A stretch of DNA of 64,000 nt, from contig CAMDUE010000002.1 of NCBI GenBank assembly GCA_945877575.1, forward strand, positions 1 through 64,000, given 5' to 3'. Of the stretch, positions 1 through 7,888 are shown piece after piece; within the stretch, counting starts at the first letter, position 1; each line of letters begins with the position of its first letter. Below the pieces are notes generated by a model that saw nothing but the letters and a program-made list of their open reading frames with translations, made no database searches and was not told the DNA's origin. Source of the stretch: Chitinophaga pinensis (GTDB lineage: Bacteria; Bacteroidota; Bacteroidia; NS11-12g; UBA955). Both the position numbers and the translations under genes were made by a program.

Positions 1-386
1 CTTTCACCTCTATCAAAACCGTCAGATTTGCGATCTCTTCCAAAACCACCTTCACCGCGATTTTCTCTATTAAACCCGCTGCCGCTGCTTCTGTCGTCTG
101 ATCTGCGATCTCTTCCAAAACCACCTTCGCGTTTATCTCTTCCAAAGCCGCCTTCGCTGCGATTTTCTCTATTAAACCCACCGCCGCTGCTTCTGTCGTC
201 TGATCTGCGATCTCTTCCAAAGCCGCCTTCGCTGCGCTTTTCACTATTAAAACCGCCATCAGATGAACGATCTACTTTAGGACGTTCAGTTCTTTCTGGT
301 TTCGGTGAATTTTCGCCATGATTTTGGGATACAGGCTTGCGGTCTTTTAGAGTAAATTTTTTACTCTTGTCATTATTTTCTCTCAT
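1..386 (-). CDS. Partial gene with Arg/Gly/Asp-rich repeat N-terminus (possibly RluB-type pseudouridine synthase)
   Basis: The gene reads leftward from an ATG at 386 and leaves the window, so only about 128 N-terminal residues are seen. It starts MRENNDKSKKFTLKDRKPV, then becomes a basic, flexible repeat region built from GGFGRDRRSDDRSS and GGGFNRENRSE modules. A 102-bp (34-residue) unit is repeated nearly identically at 61-128 and 163-230. In Bacteroidota such RGG/RDR-rich extensions commonly precede the S4 and catalytic domains of large-subunit rRNA pseudouridine synthases, and this is my best guess. No catalytic domain lies inside the window, so an RNA helicase or another RNA-binding protein is equally possible. 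The stop of the Zn-ribbon gene is 23 bp upstream. Confidence 0.6.
   Translation of the reverse strand, partial: MRENNDKSKKFTLKDRKPVSQNHGENSPKPERTERPKVDRSSDGGFNSEKRSEGGFGRDRRSDDRSSGGGFNRENRSEGGFGRDKREGGFGRDRRSDDRSSGSGFNRENRGEGGFGRDRKSDGFDRGE
22..232 (-). repeat. In-frame 102-bp tandem repeat coding for RG/RD-rich segment
   Basis: Two long copies of the same segment (61-128 and 163-230) differ at only a few positions, and a partial third copy lies near 22-60. The 102-bp period is a multiple of three, so the repeat keeps the reading frame of the leftward gene and can change length without disrupting it. Confidence 0.8.
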
Positions 387-409
387 GGCCAACGAATGGA
401 ACCGCAAAT

Positions 410-808
410 TTACGCAATATTATCCACACCTCGATTTAATAAGTCATGTTTAATCAAATGAATGCGTTCTTCGTCTACTTTATTGTATCCGTAGTCATAG
501 CAAAAAAGGTATTCAACCCGGTCGAAAACCCTCTTATGTGTATAAAAATCAAAAACAAAACCGTAAATGCGTATTTCCTCTGATGAAACAAATAACTCAT
601 TATTTTCACGAGTAGAACCAATTTGGCTGAATAACTGCCGTAAAATCTCCCTATTTTTTTTCAATTGATGGTCAATCACCTTTACCATTGGAGATATTTT
701 CCCTCCTTCCCTATTGTGAAATGCTGACCTACAATTATCTGAACAGAATTTCTTGTCAATTCTGCCTTTCAACGTTTCTTCACATTCTAAACAGTATTTC
801 TTTTCCAT
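410..808 (-). CDS. Small zinc-ribbon protein, function unknown
   Basis: This is a 132-residue protein. Its first 35 residues form a probable treble-clef or zinc-ribbon: CLEC near residue 7 and CSDNC near residue 22, followed by RSAFHNR. This is the pattern of DUF2116-like zinc-ribbon proteins. The middle is charged and probably helical (VIDHQLKKNREILRQLFSQI). The C-terminal half (YGFVFDFYTHKRVFDRVEYL) has no motif I recognise. Short proteins of this shape are frequent in Bacteroidota and have no established function. The gene follows the ssb terminator and precedes the repeat-rich partial gene. Zinc binding is inferred from the cysteine spacing only. Confidence 0.8.
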   Translation of the reverse strand: MEKKYCLECEETLKGRIDKKFCSDNCRSAFHNREGGKISPMVKVIDHQLKKNREILRQLFSQIGSTRENNELFVSSEEIRIYGFVFDFYTHKRVFDRVEYLFCYDYGYNKVDEERIHLIKHDLLNRGVDNIA

Positions 809-885
809 ATTCCAAAAACAAGTTAACCATACAACTCCCCTAAATCGACTCGAAACAAAACAATCATATAATTTGCATAAAACGC

Positions 886-908
886 AAAAAAGGCCGCACT
901 AGGCAGCC
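886..908 (-). terminator. Rho-independent terminator after ssb
   Basis: Read leftward, a 6-bp GC-rich stem (903-908 with 892-897, including one G-U pair) and a 5-nt loop are followed by six T residues. It lies 24 bp beyond the ssb stop codon. Confidence 0.75.
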
Positions 909-931
909 CTTCTTGATGTCAATTTAAAATA

Positions 932-1315
932 CTAAAATGGAACTGCTTCTTCTATTTCATCTGCCTCTTGACTTTGGGGTTGTCTTTTTTCAAGAAGCAA
1001 TAAATCCTTCACTAAAATCTCCGAAACTTCCTTTTCAACCCCATCTCTGTTGGTGAACCTTCGATGAATCAACTTGCCTTCCACCGCAATCCTAGATCCT
1101 TTCTTTACAAATGATTCAACCAAGGTGGCTGCATTTCCCCATGCGACCAATTGATGCCACATGACCTCGTCAAACAACTCACCCTTAGCATTTTTTAGTT
1201 TCTCATTTGTGGCCATAGACCATCGAGCTACTTTTCCCCCGTTCTCAAAAATAGTGATTACTGGGTCCTTTCCAACGTTGCCGTACAAACGGACAGAATT
1301 CAATAAATTTTTCAT
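932..1315 (-). CDS. ssb: Single-stranded DNA-binding protein
   Basis: The gene encodes a 127-residue SSB that coats single-stranded DNA during replication, recombination and repair. The OB-fold begins at once (NSVRLYGNVGKDPVI), with the typical WSMATNE strand near residue 32 and W-x-Q-L-V-A-W-G near residue 53. A short acidic tail ends in EAVPF; the terminal Pro-Phe is the usual docking site for partner proteins. At 127 residues it is shorter than E. coli SSB because the glycine-rich linker is almost absent. An ATG at 1315 fits the family start. A 28-bp perfect palindrome lies 57 bp upstream and a terminator follows the gene, so ssb may be its own transcription unit. Confidence 0.95.
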   Translation of the reverse strand: MKNLLNSVRLYGNVGKDPVITIFENGGKVARWSMATNEKLKNAKGELFDEVMWHQLVAWGNAATLVESFVKKGSRIAVEGKLIHRRFTNRDGVEKEVSEILVKDLLLLEKRQPQSQEADEIEEAVPF

Positions 1316-1372
1316 GTTGTTAAATATTTACAACACAAAAATGCACATCCCCAAACTCATTACTCGTAAATC

Positions 1373-1400
1373 AAACGTTTATAATCGATTATAAACGTTT
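1373..1400. promoter_or_regulatory. 28-bp perfect palindrome upstream of ssb
   Basis: Both 14-bp halves (AAACGTTTATAATC and its exact reverse complement) are intact. The palindrome is centred on ATCGAT and contains AACGTT near both ends. It overlaps the last two bases of the rsmE stop codon and lies in the 83-bp gap before ssb. It could be an operator for a dimeric regulator or an RNA hairpin between the two genes. No U-tract follows it leftward, so a classical terminator is unlikely. Confidence 0.7.
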
Positions 1401-2100
1401 ACACCCAATTGGCCCAAGCACATGCAGTGATTGCAGCGGTTTCAGCACGCAAAATATGATCTCCTAATTTTAAAGCACTAAAACCTTGTACTGTAGCAAG
1501 TTTAAACTCATCCAAAGTGAAATCTCCTTCTGGGCCTATACAAATTAGAACATCACCCGCTTTATCAAACAACGCATGTGGATGATTCTTTACCGAAATC
1601 CCGTCCTCTAGATCACAGTAAGCTATAAATTTTAAGGGGGAAGATGAATCTAATACCTGGCGCCAGTCCACTAAATGGATCGTCGGAATCCAAGCGCCAT
1701 GCGATTGTTTCATAGCCGCTATGGCCGTTTTGTGTAGCCGTTCTAAATTGATCTTTGAACGTTCAGAGTTCTTGGTTTCAAGAAAACCGATAGAATGGCA
1801 ACCCAGTTCGGTGCATTTTTCTACCAACCATTCCATGCGGTCAGAATTTTTCAATATACCAACAGCTAAATTAACACGAGATCTCTCATAACTAGTGCAG
1901 CTCACTATTTCTGCCTTTAATGATCGCTTTTGAATCTCTACTATACGAGCTGCGTATTTGTTTCCTAAGCCATTAGAAACTTCAATGTTATCATCTACCT
2001 GAAATCGAAGAACCTGAATAGCATGCCTAGCTTCCGTTTCGTCTAAAACAATGAACCTATCATCTATGTTTTCACTATAAAAGGTAAACTTTCCAGGCAT
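1399..2100 (-). CDS. rsmE: 16S rRNA m3U1498 methyltransferase RsmE
   Basis: The 233-residue protein is predicted to methylate N3 of U1498 in 16S rRNA using S-adenosylmethionine. It has the two-part RsmE layout: a small N-terminal PUA-like RNA-binding domain (about residues 1-70, with RHAIQVLRF) and a C-terminal SPOUT methyltransferase domain. The SPOUT domain shows KNSDRMEWLVEKCTELG at 84-100, the SAM-binding loop GPEGDF at 189-194, and the knot segment LRAETA at 217-222. Length is normal. It lies 6 bp after cysS and probably belongs to the same leftward operon. Confidence 0.95.
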   Translation of the reverse strand: MPGKFTFYSENIDDRFIVLDETEARHAIQVLRFQVDDNIEVSNGLGNKYAARIVEIQKRSLKAEIVSCTSYERSRVNLAVGILKNSDRMEWLVEKCTELGCHSIGFLETKNSERSKINLERLHKTAIAAMKQSHGAWIPTIHLVDWRQVLDSSSPLKFIAYCDLEDGISVKNHPHALFDKAGDVLICIGPEGDFTLDEFKLATVQGFSALKLGDHILRAETAAITACAWANWV

Positions 2101-2106
2101 ATGAAG

Positions 2107-3579
2107 CTAAGACAATTTCCAGTTTGTTCCTTCTTTGGAATCCATTAGTTCTATTCCTCGGGACTTTAATTCATTGCGAATCTGATCGCTTAATGCATAG
2201 TTCTTTTCTGTTTTTGCTTGCGCTCTAAGTTGAATCAATAATTCTACCACACCATCTAAAACCCCTGAATTTTCTTCAATAGCTGCCTTTATTCCAAGAA
2301 TCTCATGAAATACATGATCAAATAACTCCTTGGCCATATTCAGATTAACTAAATCTATGGATTCTTTACCGTCGTTCACCAAGTTGATTCGGCGTGCCAA
2401 TTCAAACAATTGTGCTATGGCAATGGGCGTATTTAAATCATCAGACAAAGCCGCTTCAATAGCCACTTTCAAATCCGAAAATTCTAAAGAAGAACTGTTT
2501 GAAACTTTCAATCCAGACAACAATTTTTCTGCGGCATAAAGCCTTTGTAATCCCTTTTCAGAAGCAATCAAAGCCTCTTCGCTAAAATCTAAAGTGCTTC
2601 GATAATGAGCTTGAAGTACAAAAAACCTCAAAACATCCGCACCAAAACCGCGCGTCAATAAATGATGCTCTCCCGAAAACAACTGCAATACTTGAATACC
2701 GTTATTCAAACTCTTGGCCATTTTCTGACCATTGATGGTGATCATGTTATGATGCACCCAATATTTGGCAGGTGCATGATTGTGCGCAGCCTTGCTCTGG
2801 GCAATTTCGCATTCATGATGGGGAAATAATAAATCCATTCCGCCTCCATGAATATCAAATTCTTCACCCAAATATTTTACAGACATGGCGCTACACTCTA
2901 TATGCCAGCCGGGAAAACCTTTTCCCCAAGGAGACGACCACTGCATGATATGCTCAGGCGAAGCCTTTTTCCATAGGGCAAAATCATGAGCATTTCGCTT
3001 TTCAACTTGTCCTTCTAAATCTCTGCTTTGATTTCCAGCACCAGCTACCAAATCATCCAAAACTCGACCACTGAGTTCACCGTAATTTTCAATCTTACTG
3101 TACGCCGAAACATCAAAGTAAACTGAACCATTAACCTCATACGCCAAACCTCTATCAATAATTGCAGATATCATTTCAATTTGCTCAATGATATGTCCGC
3201 TAGCCCTTGGTTCTATGCTTGGACGTATAACATTCATTTGATCCATGACCCAATTGTAAGAATCAGCATAGGTCTGAGCAACTTCCATGGGTTCAATTTT
3301 CTCCAAACGAGCTTGTTTCTGAAGTTTATCTTCCCCTTCATCGGCATCGCCAACCAAGTGTCCAACATCGGTAATATTGCGTACGAATCGGATTTGATAT
3401 CCCTTAGAAATAAAAAACCTTCTCAATACATCGAATACAATAGGACCTCTAACGTGTCCTAGATGCGGTGGACCATAAACCGTAGGTCCGCACACATACA
3501 TCCCTATTCTGTCAGGAACAATAGATTCAAAAGTTTCGGTTTTTCTACTCAGGGTGTTATACAAATCAACCGAGCTCAT
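2107..3579 (-). CDS. cysS: Cysteinyl-tRNA synthetase
   Basis: This class I enzyme charges tRNA-Cys in the cytoplasm. The HIGH signature appears as PHLGH at residues 38-42, and the KMSKS loop as KMAKS at 286-290. Zinc ligands of the family are visible: Cys in MYVCGPTVY near residue 30, Cys in GWHIECSAMS near 229, and His/Glu in FPHHECE near 255. At 490 residues the length is typical. I chose the ATG at 3579, two bases after the rfbB stop; an in-frame TTG at 3585 would add two residues and overlap rfbB. The gene is part of the nrnA-to-rsmE leftward run. Confidence 0.96.
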   Translation of the reverse strand: MSSVDLYNTLSRKTETFESIVPDRIGMYVCGPTVYGPPHLGHVRGPIVFDVLRRFFISKGYQIRFVRNITDVGHLVGDADEGEDKLQKQARLEKIEPMEVAQTYADSYNWVMDQMNVIRPSIEPRASGHIIEQIEMISAIIDRGLAYEVNGSVYFDVSAYSKIENYGELSGRVLDDLVAGAGNQSRDLEGQVEKRNAHDFALWKKASPEHIMQWSSPWGKGFPGWHIECSAMSVKYLGEEFDIHGGGMDLLFPHHECEIAQSKAAHNHAPAKYWVHHNMITINGQKMAKSLNNGIQVLQLFSGEHHLLTRGFGADVLRFFVLQAHYRSTLDFSEEALIASEKGLQRLYAAEKLLSGLKVSNSSSLEFSDLKVAIEAALSDDLNTPIAIAQLFELARRINLVNDGKESIDLVNLNMAKELFDHVFHEILGIKAAIEENSGVLDGVVELLIQLRAQAKTEKNYALSDQIRNELKSRGIELMDSKEGTNWKLS

Positions 3580-3581
3580 AA

Positions 3582-4631
3582 TCAACGCTTTGAATATAAA
3601 TTTTCGTAATACGATTGATAATTTCCGCTGGTGACATTAGAGAGCCATTCATCGTTTGATAAATACCAATCAATCGTCTTTTCAAATCCTTCGGCGAAAT
3701 TCACAGACGGTTTCCAACCCAATTCAGCTTCAATTTTACTGGCGTCAATGGCGTATCTGAAATCATGTCCAGCTCTATCCGTAACATAAGTAATCAATTT
3801 TGCAGATTCACCAGCAGCCTTGCCGAGTTTGCTATCCATGATTTCGCAAAGTTTGTGAACTAAATCAATGTTTTTCCACTCGTTATTTCCCCCAATGTTG
3901 TAGGTTTCACCGTTTCTACCTTGATGAAAAACTGCGTCAATGGCAGAAGCATGATCTTCAACCCACAGCCAATCTCTGATGTTTTCACCTTTTCCATAAA
4001 CAGGAAGTGCTTTTTCATTTTTGATGTTGTGGATCATCAATGGAATCAGTTTTTCAGGAAACTGATGGCTTCCGTAATTATTCGAACAATTACTGATTAC
4101 TACAGGTAGTTTGAAGGTTTCGTGATAGGCTCTTACAAAGTGATCTGAACTCGCTTTACTTGCACTGTATGGAGAATTAGGCGAATATGGCGTAGTCTCG
4201 GTGAATTTACCTTCATCTCCTAAAGTACCATAAACCTCGTCAGTGCTCACATGATAAAAACGACCGTTTTGAGTGTCACCGTATGCTTTGTATGCATTCA
4301 TTAAAACCACAGTACCAACCACGTTGGTCATTACAAAATCAATGGGGTTTGAAATACTTCTGTCTACGTGACTTTCAGCAGCTAAATGTATCACAGAATG
4401 TATATTGCGACTCTTAAATAAGGCCTCAACATCTGCAATGTTCGTGATATCTGCCTTCAAAAACTCATAATTTTCTGCCCCTTCAATATCCCGCAAATTC
4501 TCCAAATTACCCGCATAAGTCAAAGCATCTAAGTTGATGATGTGATATTCGGGATATTTGTTTACAAATCTGCGAACAACATGTGAACCGATAAATCCGG
4601 CTCCTCCTGTAATAACAATGGTCTTTTTCAT
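3582..4631 (-). CDS. rfbB: dTDP-glucose 4,6-dehydratase
   Basis: The 349-residue extended short-chain dehydrogenase converts dTDP-glucose to dTDP-4-keto-6-deoxyglucose, the second step of dTDP-rhamnose synthesis for surface polysaccharides. Seen in sequence: Rossmann GxxGxxG (residues 9-15, GGAGFIG), the TDE dehydration residues at 130-132 in STDEVYG, and the catalytic YxxxK at 155-159 (YSASK). NCSNNYGSHQFPEKLIPLMI is also characteristic of RmlB. The gene sits between an FKBP-like protein and cysS rather than in an rfb cluster. A possible partner reductase (rfbD-like) is 22 kb away at 26335-27243. Confidence 0.95.
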   Translation of the reverse strand: MKKTIVITGGAGFIGSHVVRRFVNKYPEYHIINLDALTYAGNLENLRDIEGAENYEFLKADITNIADVEALFKSRNIHSVIHLAAESHVDRSISNPIDFVMTNVVGTVVLMNAYKAYGDTQNGRFYHVSTDEVYGTLGDEGKFTETTPYSPNSPYSASKASSDHFVRAYHETFKLPVVISNCSNNYGSHQFPEKLIPLMIHNIKNEKALPVYGKGENIRDWLWVEDHASAIDAVFHQGRNGETYNIGGNNEWKNIDLVHKLCEIMDSKLGKAAGESAKLITYVTDRAGHDFRYAIDASKIEAELGWKPSVNFAEGFEKTIDWYLSNDEWLSNVTSGNYQSYYENLYSKR

Positions 4632-4641
4632 GAATAGGGTC

Positions 4642-5553
4642 TTATTGGATGGGCTTTACGTTATAAATCTTCAAATATAGGGGAGAATATGCAGGAACTC
4701 CGATTCTTCCCGCTGAACCAAACCCCATATCCGATGTAATTACAAATTCCATGGTGACACCAGAAGGCACGAAAAAGGGCAATCTATTGAGCGCTATTAT
4801 AGGATTGATCATGCCGTTTACGTCAGTCTTATACTTGCGATTTTCCAATCTACTGTCAAAGATTAAATCTCCGTTAAGTCTAGTTACCAATACGTCAAAC
4901 TCCAATTGCTCTGCACTTTTATTAATAGCTGCATTTTGTAAAAGGTTAGAAGTATTTGACAAAAACGAATCTGAACCTACTGCCCGATATTTAACCATTG
5001 CATAAGTATCTAAATACCATCTATTGCCTTTAGCCTTTGCGCAGTATTCATCGATGGCCTTATTTTCTTTTATCGTTTTCTTAAAAGATTTATTCGCCAA
5101 ATATTGATAGTAATCTTGGGCTCCTAAGATCTTCTCGACATCAAAAATGACCTTTGCCATTTCTCCATCAGGAAGTAATTGAACCTTGTAATGGCTTGAA
5201 TTCTTCTTTTTCAAGCTGTCTGTAGATACCAATAATTCTACTTTACTGCCTTGAGAAGCCATCTGCAAAGCTTCTGTTAACTCATTGGCATAGGTTGTTG
5301 GATAAGGAACCTCCACAAAAGTATCGTTCCCATATGAAGACTGAATGGTATCGCCAGCTGGACCCAAGATCATATAATTGATCAAACACCAATTATTTCC
5401 ATTCAGAATCATGCCCAATTCCTTTCCCTTTAAAAATCGATATTTCAAGCCCGATTCAGTGGTTTTATACTGAAAATAGGTGCGATACACCCAAAACCCA
5501 CCAGATAATAAGGCTAAAATAATAATGGTTATCAGTAATTTCTTGTTTTTCAT
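4642..5553 (-). CDS. Membrane-anchored tandem FKBP-like peptidyl-prolyl isomerase
   Basis: This is a 303-residue protein with one N-terminal hydrophobic segment (residues 5-23), which is either an uncleaved signal anchor or a signal peptide without a lipobox cysteine. Two FKBP-like domains follow. The first opens with TTESGLKYRFLKG and the second ends with LPFFVPSGVTMEFVI and PAYSPLYLKIYNVKP, which resembles the FKBP end in which Tyr-Ser-Pro precedes the last strand. Probable role: assisting folding of exported proteins. Catalytic residues are poorly conserved, so isomerase activity is uncertain. The start overlaps the nrnA stop by 4 bp and rfbB begins 10 bp downstream, which suggests one operon. 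Confidence 0.75.
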   Translation of the reverse strand: MKNKKLLITIIILALLSGGFWVYRTYFQYKTTESGLKYRFLKGKELGMILNGNNWCLINYMILGPAGDTIQSSYGNDTFVEVPYPTTYANELTEALQMASQGSKVELLVSTDSLKKKNSSHYKVQLLPDGEMAKVIFDVEKILGAQDYYQYLANKSFKKTIKENKAIDEYCAKAKGNRWYLDTYAMVKYRAVGSDSFLSNTSNLLQNAAINKSAEQLEFDVLVTRLNGDLIFDSRLENRKYKTDVNGMINPIIALNRLPFFVPSGVTMEFVITSDMGFGSAGRIGVPAYSPLYLKIYNVKPIQ

Positions 5554-6578
5554 TTATATATTGATTGTAATTCTTCTTTGTACTTAACTAACTCACTTCT
5601 AAATTTCTCTACCGTTGCTTCTAAACTCTCTTCACTTTGTCCACCCGCAGCGTTTTTATGCCCTCCTCCTGAAAAGTAGTTACCTGCAAACTCATTTGCA
5701 GCAAAGTTTCCTTTACTTCTGAAACTCATTTTTACCCGTTCGGTTCTGTCAATAATTAAAACGCTGAACACAATGCCTTTAATTCCCAAACCTAGATTTA
5801 CCAAACCTTCAGTATCACCTGTTACAACTTGAAATTCTTCTAATTCCTCTTTGTTTAAGTAGATCAGCGCAGTTCGGCAATCTTCTATGATTTCTAATTT
5901 CTGATACAAACAATATCCAAACAACCGGCTGCGAGTGGGTGAAAATACGTCGTAAATTCTTTCGTGTATAGCAATATGGTCAGCACCCAATTCCATCATA
6001 TCTGCAGCCACTCTATGTGTATGCGGTTTGGTATTGTTGTACTGGAAGTTTCCTGTATCAGTCATCAAGCCAGTAAATAAACAATTAACGCAATCTTTTG
6101 AAACCACATCCTTACCAAAATTCTTGATGCTCCATTCAAAAATCAACTCACAGGTGCTGCTGGCTTGAGGTGTCCAAAATGCATAGGAATAAAATTCTTC
6201 AGGCTCCAAATGATGATCTATCATTACGGTAGGTTTAGCCGAATTTTTAACCAATTCACCCAATTGATTGATGCGACTTAGCCTATTAAAATCTAAACAA
6301 AAAACTACGTCAGCTTCTCCCAATAAAGCAACAGCCCTGTTTGATTCTTCCTCGAAATTGACAACATGATCATTGCCAGGCAGCCAATTCAAATCTGCTG
6401 AATAATCAGTGGGAGTGACTACAGTTACTTGATCTGAAAAGTTTTTAAGCACATGCCATAATCCTAAAGTTGAACCCATAGCATCACCATCTGGTTTGTG
6501 ATGGGTTGTGATAAAAAATCGTTTGTATTCGCCTGATTTTATCTTATCTACTAAATCAGCGGTCGTGTCTAATCTCAT
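5550..6578 (-). CDS. nrnA: DHH/DHHA1 phosphoesterase, NrnA type (oligoribonuclease / pAp phosphatase)
   Basis: The 342-residue cytoplasmic protein probably degrades short oligonucleotides (nanoRNA) and 3'-phosphoadenosine 5'-phosphate. The DHH domain shows THHKPDGDAMGS at 25-36, LDFNRLSR near 95, the name-giving DHH at 121-123 and GLMTDTGNFQYNNT near 170, which together bind two Mn ions. The C-terminal DHHA1 domain contains GGGHKNAAGG from 304. It is the first gene of the leftward run. A TAnnTTTG element lies 8 bp before the ATG, and only 44 bp separate it from the divergent M16 gene. Confidence 0.92.
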   Translation of the reverse strand: MRLDTTADLVDKIKSGEYKRFFITTHHKPDGDAMGSTLGLWHVLKNFSDQVTVVTPTDYSADLNWLPGNDHVVNFEEESNRAVALLGEADVVFCLDFNRLSRINQLGELVKNSAKPTVMIDHHLEPEEFYSYAFWTPQASSTCELIFEWSIKNFGKDVVSKDCVNCLFTGLMTDTGNFQYNNTKPHTHRVAADMMELGADHIAIHERIYDVFSPTRSRLFGYCLYQKLEIIEDCRTALIYLNKEELEEFQVVTGDTEGLVNLGLGIKGIVFSVLIIDRTERVKMSFRSKGNFAANEFAGNYFSGGGHKNAAGGQSEESLEATVEKFRSELVKYKEELQSIYK

Positions 6579-6586
6579 CTTTACTA

Positions 6587-6594
6587 CAAAAATA
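6587..6594 (-). promoter_or_regulatory. TAnnTTTG promoter element for nrnA
   Basis: TATTTTTG on the minus strand, 8 bp before the nrnA ATG, matches the Bacteroidota -7 consensus. No clear -33 box is seen. Confidence 0.5.
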
Positions 6595-6608
6595 CGGAAT
6601 ACCTAAAG

Positions 6609-6616
6609 TAAATTTG
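6609..6616 (+). promoter_or_regulatory. TAnnTTTG promoter element for the M16 peptidase
   Basis: TAAATTTG lies 6 bp before the ATG at 6623, in the 44-bp divergent gap with nrnA. Transcription would begin at or next to the start codon. Confidence 0.5.
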
Positions 6617-6622
6617 CAGATT

Positions 6623-7888
6623 ATGAGCAGTTCAGATTATCAGTTGTACACCTTAAACAACGGACTTAGGGTTGCTCACCTTAAAACGCCATCCACTTTA
6701 TTGGTCCATTGCGGCTTTGTAATCCTCGCTGGAAGCCGAAACGACGGCGATATTCCAGGGGTGGCTCATTTCTTAGAGCACATGTTTTTCAAAGGAACCC
6801 ATCGTAGAAAAACAATTCATGTACTCAATCACCTAGAAGTGGTTGGTGGCGAACTGAACGCTTTCACCACCAAGGAAATTACTACGTTGTATGCTACCAT
6901 TCAAAAAAAACACTTTGCGAGAGCAGTAGACATACTTTGCGATATTACTTTCAACTCAACTTTTCCTGAACAAGAGATCACCAAAGAAAAGATTGTCATC
7001 AAAGATGAAATCAACATGTACCTTGACACCCCCGAAGAAAATATCTACGACGAGTTTCAAGAGCTCATATTCGGCAATCACCCACTCGCGCACAATATTT
7101 TAGGTACGGCTGATTCTGTTGATTTAATCACAAAATCCTCCATTCAAAACTTCATCTCCGAAAACTACCATCCATCAAATATGGTATTTGTAGTTGTGGG
7201 AAATATACCCGCTGACCGCGTTCTCTCCACCCTCAACAAATTCGTACCTCCGTCACCTGACCCCCGACACCCATCAACCGACCCCCGACACCTGACCCCC
7301 GACCCCCGTCACCCAAAACCCAATTATCTGCCCTTCCGCAACAGAAAAGTTTCTGATTTTTCTCAGGCTTATGGGATTATGGGAATTCCTACGTTTGAAG
7401 AAACTCATGCAAAAAGATTTGAGTTATTGCTCTTAAATAATCTTTTGGGCGGACCAGGAATGAACAGCAGACTCAATTTGGCCATCAGAGAAAAATACGG
7501 ATACACTTACCACATTGAAAGCGGGTATCAAGCCTTCAGCGATAGCGGACTATTCCACTGCTATTTGAGTTGTGAAGAAAAATACTTGAATAAGTCTATC
7601 GATCTTATACAGAAAGAATTAAAAAAACTGAAAGATCAAAAGTTAGGAAAACTTCAACTAAGCCAGGCAAAAAATCAACTTACAGGCCAATTAGTTATTG
7701 CCAATGAAACCAGAAGTGGGCTCTTAGTTCACTTGGGAAAAGGAATCTTGAAATTCGGCAAAGCCCGAACCATGAAGGAAACCATACAATCCATCGAAAA
7801 AATTACCGCCGAAAACCTCCAGGATACCGCCAACGAAGTGTTTGATATTGATAAATTCAGCCACCTACACTACATCCCCGAAAAATGA
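6623..7888 (+). CDS. M16 family zinc peptidase (processing-peptidase-like, single half)
   Basis: This is a 421-residue insulinase/mitochondrial-processing-peptidase type protease without a signal peptide. The inverted zinc motif HxxEH is present as HFLEH at residues 49-53, followed by MFFKGT. Its partner acidic residue is likely in KDEINMYLDTPEEN near 130. A C-terminal peptidase M16C domain follows (GGPGMNSRLNLAIREKYGYTYHIESG). The ATG at 6623 is preferred to an upstream TTG. Oddity: residues about 209-232 are an insert of PDPRHP-like repeats coded by a heptamer-type DNA repeat (7250-7320), lying between the two domains. The 3' end overlaps the next gene by 4 bp. Confidence 0.9.
   Translation: MSSSDYQLYTLNNGLRVAHLKTPSTLLVHCGFVILAGSRNDGDIPGVAHFLEHMFFKGTHRRKTIHVLNHLEVVGGELNAFTTKEITTLYATIQKKHFARAVDILCDITFNSTFPEQEITKEKIVIKDEINMYLDTPEENIYDEFQELIFGNHPLAHNILGTADSVDLITKSSIQNFISENYHPSNMVFVVVGNIPADRVLSTLNKFVPPSPDPRHPSTDPRHLTPDPRHPKPNYLPFRNRKVSDFSQAYGIMGIPTFEETHAKRFELLLLNNLLGGPGMNSRLNLAIREKYGYTYHIESGYQAFSDSGLFHCYLSCEEKYLNKSIDLIQKELKKLKDQKLGKLQLSQAKNQLTGQLVIANETRSGLLVHLGKGILKFGKARTMKETIQSIEKITAENLQDTANEVFDIDKFSHLHYIPEK
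7250..7320. repeat. C-rich heptamer-type repeat inside the M16 peptidase gene
   Basis: Variants of GACCCCCGACACC recur about five times within 71 bp, in sharp contrast to the AT-rich surroundings. The array is read in frame as PDPRHP-like peptide units. Similar units (CCCGACA) appear in the intergenic array at 47217-47281. Confidence 0.85.

Noticed and set aside
28-321. Rightward proline/serine-rich repeat frame at the left edge
   Set aside because: It is the complement of the real leftward RG/RD-rich gene, which has a sensible start, composition and context.
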